From assembly GCA_014376655.1 (NCBI GenBank), contig JACMRC010000463.1:1-10367 (forward strand): a stretch of 10,367 bases of DNA, given 5' to 3'. The position numbers were made by a program, and so were the translations under genes. Of the stretch, positions 6,485-10,367 are shown in pieces. How positions within the stretch are numbered: the stretch's first letter is position 1; each line of letters begins with the position of its first letter. Source of the DNA: Mucilaginibacter sp. GTDB taxonomy: Bacteria; Bacteroidota; Bacteroidia; Sphingobacteriales; Sphingobacteriaceae. The notes beneath the pieces are model-generated. The model saw only the letters and a list, made by a program, of their open reading frames with translations. It had not been told where the DNA came from and ran no database searches.

Positions 6485-7714
6485 GTGAAAAGAAAACACA
6501 ACAATTTGTATTTGCACCTTCGTAGGGGCGGGCGATTAGCTATCGTAATGTTAAGCTTTAGCCTTATGTTTAACAGCTGTAAAAAAGATCAGCCTGCTAC
6601 TACTGAAACACCCGTAACGCCTACGCCAGTAACACCTGTCACCCCGCCGGTTGTAGATCCAACTCCGCCGGTAGTTATACCTGCCACAGTACCCACCAAA
6701 CAGCAGGCATTACAAGCGATAATCAATTACAATACTCATTTTTATAATGAATACGGAACTTATGGAACGTCGTTAAAGGCTTATTACTGGAAAGACGATA
6801 ACCATTCGGGCAGGATGGATTTCTGGACACAACAGGAAGCTATTGAAACATTGATTGATGCGTACGACATTAACCCTTCTGATGACTTCAAAAATAAAAT
6901 TACCTACCTGTGTAACGGCGTAAGGGATAAGTATGGCCTGCTATGGACCAGCAATATTTATAATGACGACATTGTTTGGGGAGCGTTGATGTGTGTACGA
7001 GCATACAAGATAACCAATGACGGCGGTATGCTGGATATGGCTAAAAATAATTTTAACATGATGTGGAACCGCGCCTGGGATACTTCTGTAAATGACGGCG
7101 GCCTGTTTTGGACAACTGATAATAAAACAAAAAATACCTGTGTAAACGCGCCGGCAGCTATTTGTGCCATGTTATTATACCAGGCTACGGGCGATGTAAC
7201 CTATCGGGATAAAGCCAAGTTGATCATGGATTGGATGGTAGCCAAACTATACACATCATCCGGCGAAGTTAAGGGTGCTATTAATAATGCTGGTAGTATT
7301 ACTGAGGGGTCTCTGTCATACACACAAGGTACTTTTATTGGCGCGTGTGATTTACTGCGGACCGAGTATCCTGCGGTTAATTACCTGGCCATGGGTACCA
7401 AAGCAATGGATTACGCTAAGAGCAGTATGTGTAACTCATCAGGTGGTATATTAAAAGACGAGAATGGTAATAGCGATACCCAGGGAATGAAAAGTGTTTT
7501 TGCCCGCTGGGCTTGCCGCTTTACTAAAAATACCGGGCAGGTAAGCAGGTATGGAGCGTGGTTAGATGCTAACGCGTTACAAGTATGGTCTATCCGCAAT
7601 TTGCAGGGATTAATGTGGAACCTTTGGGGTTCTCAAACCCCTGAAACTACCCGCAACGCTTTTGAAACTACCGGCGCTATTGCTATGATAAATGGCGTTT
7701 ATATTTATAGATAA
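6485..7714 (+). CDS. GH76 family alpha-1,6-mannanase lipoprotein, copy 1
   Basis: The 409-residue glycoside hydrolase belongs to family 76, whose members cut the alpha-1,6-mannose backbone of fungal mannans and related glycans with an (alpha/alpha)6 barrel. A signal peptide with a lipobox-like end (MFNSC, C32) is followed by KKDQ, suggesting an outer-membrane lipoprotein, possibly surface exposed. Residues 40-70 are a Thr/Pro/Val-rich linker. The catalytic domain starts near 72. NDD at 160-162 gives the adjacent aspartates D161 and D162, matching the GH76 catalytic pair, in YNDDIVWGALMCVRAYKITND. Other landmarks are FWTQQEAIETLIDAYD (113-128) and GLFWTTDNKTKNTCVNAPAA (206-225). The GTG start is preferred because it aligns with the ATG of the adjacent paralog (both read MKRK..N). 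It has its own terminator, so it need not be cotranscribed with copy 2. No SusC/SusD or sensor gene accompanies it in the window. Confidence 0.92.
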   Translation: MKRKHNNLYLHLRRGGRLAIVMLSFSLMFNSCKKDQPATTETPVTPTPVTPVTPPVVDPTPPVVIPATVPTKQQALQAIINYNTHFYNEYGTYGTSLKAYYWKDDNHSGRMDFWTQQEAIETLIDAYDINPSDDFKNKITYLCNGVRDKYGLLWTSNIYNDDIVWGALMCVRAYKITNDGGMLDMAKNNFNMMWNRAWDTSVNDGGLFWTTDNKTKNTCVNAPAAICAMLLYQATGDVTYRDKAKLIMDWMVAKLYTSSGEVKGAINNAGSITEGSLSYTQGTFIGACDLLRTEYPAVNYLAMGTKAMDYAKSSMCNSSGGILKDENGNSDTQGMKSVFARWACRFTKNTGQVSRYGAWLDANALQVWSIRNLQGLMWNLWGSQTPETTRNAFETTGAIAMINGVYIYR

Positions 7715-7735
7715 GTTAAAAAAATATTCACTAAT

Positions 7736-7772
7736 AAAAAACACCCGGCCAAAATAGGTCGAGTGTTTTTTT
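7736..7772 (+). terminator. Intrinsic terminator after GH76 copy 1
   Basis: The arms 7736-7750 (AAAAAACACCCGGCC) and 7757-7771 (GGTCGAGTGTTTTTT) pair with one mismatch and one G-T wobble around a 6-base loop. A run of seven T follows (7766-7772). It lies 22 bases past the stop codon and separates the two mannanase transcripts. Confidence 0.85.
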
Positions 7773-7964
7773 ATGCTTTTATTTCCTAAACATTCTCATC
7801 CTTATATTGTTACAACTATAACCTAAACCAAGTATTCTGCGTATAACGCCCCAACCTTATCAATTATAACCTATTTAATATCATGTTATTTATTGCAGTG
7901 CCGACCCATTCCGGCTTAAACCGAACGAGCAAGTAAACCAAAATAGCCATTTAACTATTAAATT
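7773..7964. other. Spacer upstream of GH76 copy 2
   Basis: AT-rich, with no ORF or RNA signature. It presumably carries the promoter of the second mannanase. TATATTG near 7813 is a weak -7 candidate with no -33 partner. AAATAGCCA (7941-7949) and TTAACTATTA (7951-7960) before the ATG are shared, with small changes, with the leader of copy 1, so the duplication included part of the 5' untranslated region. Confidence 0.5.
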
Positions 7965-9176
7965 ATGAAAAGAAAAAACAACATCATTTGGGATTCGCGC
8001 CTTTACCCGGGCAAGCTGTTAATTATTATGGCATTGGGTGTTAGCAGCATGTTTGCAGGTTGTAAAAAAGACCAACAGGCAGTTATTAAAAACAGTAATA
8101 CGCAACTTACGGTACCAACCGAGGGAGCAAACTTGTCGTTTGCTACGTTCCCCGCCAGAAATGAAGCATTATTAGCCATGCAGGTTTACAATAATCATTT
8201 TTACAATCAGTACGGCACGTACGGTTCATCATTCAAGGCTTATTATTGGAAAGATGATACTCACGCGGGCCGAATGGATTTCTGGACACAACAAGAGGCT
8301 ATTGAAACGCTGATTGATGCCTATGACATTAACCCAAGTACTGATTTTAAAGATAAGATTTCCTACCTATATAATGGGGTACGGGATGGTTATGGAACGC
8401 TATGGACCAGTAATACATTTAACGATGACGTTGTTTGGGGAGCCTTGATGTGCGTACGTGCATTTAAGATAACCAATGACGGCGGTATGCTTACCATGGC
8501 CAAAAATAATTTTGATATGATGTGGAACCGCGCCTGGAATACTTCTGTAAATGGCGGCGGCCTGTTTTGGACAACAGCCAACAATACAAAAAACACCTGC
8601 GTAAACGCCCCTGCGGCTATTTGCGCCCTGCTGCTTTACCAAGCCACCGGCGATGTGGCTTACAGGGACAAAGCCAAACTGATAATGGACTGGATGGTGA
8701 GTAAACTTTACATAGCCTCAACCGGCGAAGTTAAGGGGGCCATCAATAACTCAGGGGTGATTACCGAGGGGCCTCTGTCGTATACTCAAGGTACTTTTAT
8801 AGGCGCTTGCGATTTGCTGAGGGCACCATATCCATCAGGTGGTTATTTGGTAATCGGTTCAAAAGCTATGGATTATGCACGTAGTAGTATGTGTATAACA
8901 TCCGGCGGGGTACTGAAAGATGAAAACGGTAATGCTGATACCCAGGGTATGAAAGGTATTTTTGCCCGTTGGGCCTGCCGGTTTGCTAAAAATACCGGCA
9001 CAGTTAGCAATTACGGTGGGTGGTTAGATAATAACGCGACGCAAGCTTGGTCAATCCGTAATTCGCAAGGATTGATGTGGAATATATGGGGTACCCGCAC
9101 ACCCGAAACTACCCGCAACGCTTTTGAAACTACCGGCGGCGTTGCCATGATGAATGGTGTTTATCAATACCATTAA
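7965..9176 (+). CDS. GH76 family alpha-1,6-mannanase lipoprotein, copy 2
   Basis: 403-residue paralog of the preceding gene, with the same GH76 fold and expected endo-alpha-1,6-mannanase activity. The lipobox MFAGC puts the lipidated cysteine at C33, followed by KKDQ as in copy 1. The catalytic aspartates are D154 and D155 in FNDDVVWGALMCVRAFKITND. Long stretches of the catalytic domain are nearly identical to copy 1, for example 'SGR/AGR' MDFWTQQEAIETLIDAYD and the C-terminal TPETTRNAFETTG. The segment between lipobox and catalytic domain (39-64) is unrelated to the Thr/Pro linker of copy 1. Most differences in the core are conservative, suggesting both copies are under selection as enzymes, perhaps with different substrate length or branching preference (inference). 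It has its own terminator, shared with rnpB. Confidence 0.93.
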   Translation: MKRKNNIIWDSRLYPGKLLIIMALGVSSMFAGCKKDQQAVIKNSNTQLTVPTEGANLSFATFPARNEALLAMQVYNNHFYNQYGTYGSSFKAYYWKDDTHAGRMDFWTQQEAIETLIDAYDINPSTDFKDKISYLYNGVRDGYGTLWTSNTFNDDVVWGALMCVRAFKITNDGGMLTMAKNNFDMMWNRAWNTSVNGGGLFWTTANNTKNTCVNAPAAICALLLYQATGDVAYRDKAKLIMDWMVSKLYIASTGEVKGAINNSGVITEGPLSYTQGTFIGACDLLRAPYPSGGYLVIGSKAMDYARSSMCITSGGVLKDENGNADTQGMKGIFARWACRFAKNTGTVSNYGGWLDNNATQAWSIRNSQGLMWNIWGTRTPETTRNAFETTGGVAMMNGVYQYH

Positions 9177-9200
9177 TAAATATAAACCTTGCTCGTAAAC

Positions 9201-9234
9201 AAAAACACCCCCGACGAATCGGGGGTGTTTTTTT
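9201..9234. terminator. Bidirectional terminator shared by GH76 copy 2 and rnpB
   Basis: AAAAACACCCCCGA (9201-9214) and TCGGGGGTGTTTTT (9219-9232) form a perfect 14-bp stem with a 4-base CGAA loop. Seven T follow on the plus strand (9228-9234) and five T on the minus strand. It lies 24 bases past the mannanase stop codon and a few bases past the rnpB 3' end, so it can stop both convergent transcripts. Confidence 0.92.
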
Positions 9235-9237
9235 AAT

Positions 9238-9623
9238 CAGCTGCAAATCTGTAAGCCGGGTTCTGTATCATCGAACGATGACTTCTATCATTAATCTGGT
9301 CCTGCCATTGCTGACAGGCTTAAACAACCTACCCATCTTGACGGCCCCGGTTGCCCGGGACAGGGGACGAGCCGCCCCGCTTTCAAGACCTATTTGGTTT
9401 TTCAACCCCTGAGGTTTACCGCAATCCCGGTCGCCCGGGAAAGCCGTGAGCTCTTACCTCACGTTTTCACCCTTACCCTGTAAACAAGGCGGTATATTTT
9501 CTGTGGCACTTGCTGTCGCCGGCTGCCGGCGCCTTCCCGTTAGGAAGCAGGATGCTCTATGTTGCCCGGACTTTCCTCCGCTCCGCCCGTAGGTTGGAGC
9601 AGCGATAGAACGTTTTGCAGCTG
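9238..9623 (-). ncRNA. rnpB: RNase P RNA (bacterial type A-like)
   Basis: This is the catalytic RNA of RNase P, which removes 5' leaders from pre-tRNAs. Three independent signs place it on the minus strand. GAGGAAAGTCCGGGC (9564-9578) is the conserved 5' P4 region. ACAGAACCCGGCTTACA (9250-9266) is the conserved 3' P4 region with its flank. The ends, CAGCTGCAAA (9614-9623) and TTTGCAGCTG (9238-9247), read on the minus strand, are perfect complements forming the P1 helix. The resulting length, about 386 nt, is normal. The exact ends are set from P1 and could be off by a few bases. A TACCTTTA box (9624-9631, minus strand) abuts the 5' end but is too close to be an obvious promoter for this end. 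ORFs on both strands through this region are not real genes. Confidence 0.95.
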
Positions 9624-9652
9624 TAAAGGTAGGTTTTTTTACCCAATATGTT

Positions 9653-9735
9653 ATTGCGAGCGTAGCGTGGTTGATAGTTATTGGGACGAACAATATCCGC
9701 ATTGCATCCTTGCGATTATCACGCTCGTTCATTAC
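9653..9735. repeat. REP-like imperfect inverted repeat upstream of rnpB
   Basis: The left end ATTGCGAGCGTAGCGTGG (9653-9670) and right end ATCACGCTCGTTCATTAC (9718-9735) carry the complementary core CGAGCGT (9657-9663) / ACGCTCG (9721-9727), with looser pairing around it. This style (ATTGCGAGCG...CGTGG...CACGCTCG) resembles interspersed intergenic palindromes I know from Bacteroidota genomes. Only one copy is in this window, so its repeat nature is inferred. It fills most of the gap between the cytochrome gene and rnpB. Confidence 0.5.
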
Positions 9736-9753
9736 AGCAATTACAAAACGGGA

Positions 9754-10173
9754 TTATTTACACTTAGCCAGATCATTACTAACCTGTTGCGCGGTAACAA
9801 CGCCCATATTATTACCAAATGAGTTGGTTATATAAGTCAGTACCTCGGCAATTTCAATTGGGGCGAGGTCGGTTAACGGCATTTCGCCTTCAAAGGGTTT
9901 ATTGTTGATGATGAGCAGCCTGCCTTTTATGCCGTATTTAATAAAGCAAGCTAATGCCGCCTTATTAGTTTTAAGAAACGCGGTATCGGTAAGCGGTGGC
10001 ATTAAGGCCAAAAGCCCCTGGCCGTCTTTGCCGTGACAGTTTTGACACTTGGTTTGATATACAATACTGCCCGTGGTATAATAGCGCTTAAAGGTTATTT
10101 CATCTTCGCTCTGGCACGAAAAAATCAGGAGCGCTAATAGTAAACCAATTCCGCTTATTACTTTGAATTTCAT
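9754..10173 (-). CDS. Small lipoprotein c-type cytochrome
   Basis: 139-residue monohaem cytochrome c. A lipoprotein signal peptide ends LLIFSC (C20), followed by QSEDE, close to the acidic surface-export signal described for Bacteroidota lipoproteins, so it may be anchored in the outer membrane or exposed. The haem-binding site is CQNCH (C43, C46, H47) in KCQNCHGKDGQG. M98 in FEGEMPL is the likely distal ligand. The helix SxxEIAEVLTYITNSFGN-like segment (105-121) closes the class I cytochrome fold. It acts as an electron carrier in respiration or with a copper/oxidase system. The start codon overlaps the stop codon of the upstream SCO-family gene (ATGA), indicating one operon with translational coupling. 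No clear terminator follows; the next structure is the REP-like repeat. Confidence 0.92.
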   Translation of the reverse strand: MKFKVISGIGLLLALLIFSCQSEDEITFKRYYTTGSIVYQTKCQNCHGKDGQGLLALMPPLTDTAFLKTNKAALACFIKYGIKGRLLIINNKPFEGEMPLTDLAPIEIAEVLTYITNSFGNNMGVVTAQQVSNDLAKCK

Positions 10174-10367
10174 TTGGCGACTATTTGGTCAGTTTCTGAT
10201 TTTAGCTTTTTGATATCGGTTATTAGGTTGGCGACTTGCTCTGGTACAGTGCCATCATAAAATCCGCGGATGTGCTTTTGCTTATCTATCAAAATAAAGA
10301 AACCATCGTGGATAAACTGTTGCTGGGCATCCTCTTTGGGTTTGCCCACCAGGTAGCTTTCTGATAG
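10170..10367 (-). CDS. SCO1/SenC-family copper chaperone, C-terminal part only
   Basis: The last 65 codons of a gene whose start lies beyond the right edge. The visible part includes FIHDGFFILIDKQKHIRGFYDGT, the C-terminal portion of the SCO thioredoxin-like fold. In it, a histidine just before the penultimate strand is a copper ligand and the IRGxYDGT turn is family-typical. The CxxxC copper site would be upstream, outside the window. SCO proteins deliver copper to the CuA site of cytochrome c oxidase or act in thiol redox at the membrane. The C-terminal tail (NLITDIKKLKSET) is a charged helix, also usual. The pairing with a cytochrome c lipoprotein through a 4-base ATGA overlap supports a respiratory copper role. 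The stop is TGA at 10170-10172. Confidence 0.85.
   Translation of the reverse strand, partial: LSESYLVGKPKEDAQQQFIHDGFFILIDKQKHIRGFYDGTVPEQVANLITDIKKLKSETDQIVAK

Noticed and set aside
9177..9240. CRISPR or tandem-repeat array near the GC-rich hairpins
   Set aside because: Only a single inverted repeat is present, which is the shared terminator; there are no spaced direct repeats anywhere in the window.
9454..9822. Open frames on both strands (9454-9732 minus, 9559-9822 plus)
   Set aside because: They cross the RNase P RNA gene and the REP-like repeat; the RNA signatures explain the conserved sequence and the peptides look random.

Overview
The window looks like chromosomal DNA from a Bacteroidota bacterium of the Sphingobacteriaceae type (Mucilaginibacter- or Pedobacter-like). 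This rests on protein style (lipoproteins with Cys-Lys-Lys-Asp or Cys-Gln-Ser-Glu-Asp-Glu starts, a GH76 mannanase pair), the near absence of Shine-Dalgarno sequences, AT-rich spacers with TAnnTTTG-like promoter boxes, and moderate GC. The genus is an inference.

Left part (1-4550): the 5' 563 codons of lepA (elongation factor 4) run leftwards out of the window. A divergent gene encodes a small secreted protein with a C-terminal SHOCT helix pair. It converges, across a strong bidirectional hairpin terminator, on a secreted DinB-fold protein. Next comes a complete NtrC-type response regulator (receiver, AAA+, Fis-type HTH) on the minus strand, with no partner kinase in view. Its sigma-54 contact loop reads GSFTSA instead of GAFTGA.

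Middle (4750-6200): an exported PQQ sugar-dehydrogenase-like six-bladed propeller is followed by a perfect 22-bp palindromic terminator. A 63-residue KOW-like protein lies convergent to it. The propeller keeps the family framework but has Gln or Phe at three positions where histidine is usual, including the expected catalytic base.

Right part (6485-9240): two tandem lipoprotein glycoside hydrolases of family GH76 (endo-alpha-1,6-mannanase) each carry their own terminator. They are recent paralogs: the catalytic domains, signal peptide starts and last bases of the leaders are alike, while the region between lipobox and catalytic domain differs. No SusC/SusD transporter pair is in the window. 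The second copy ends at a hairpin shared with the convergent RNase P RNA gene (rnpB, about 9238-9623, minus strand), which was identified from both P4 strands and a perfect 10-bp P1 pairing.

Far right (9650-10367): a REP-like imperfect inverted repeat separates rnpB from a minus-strand pair encoding the C-terminal 65 residues of a SCO-family copper chaperone and a small lipoprotein cytochrome c, joined by an ATGA stop/start overlap. This fits a respiratory or copper-site assembly operon.

I see no phage, IS, CRISPR or defence genes. The window is mostly ordinary chromosome; the best leads are the altered active site of the propeller protein, the GSFTSA regulator and the GH76 duplication.
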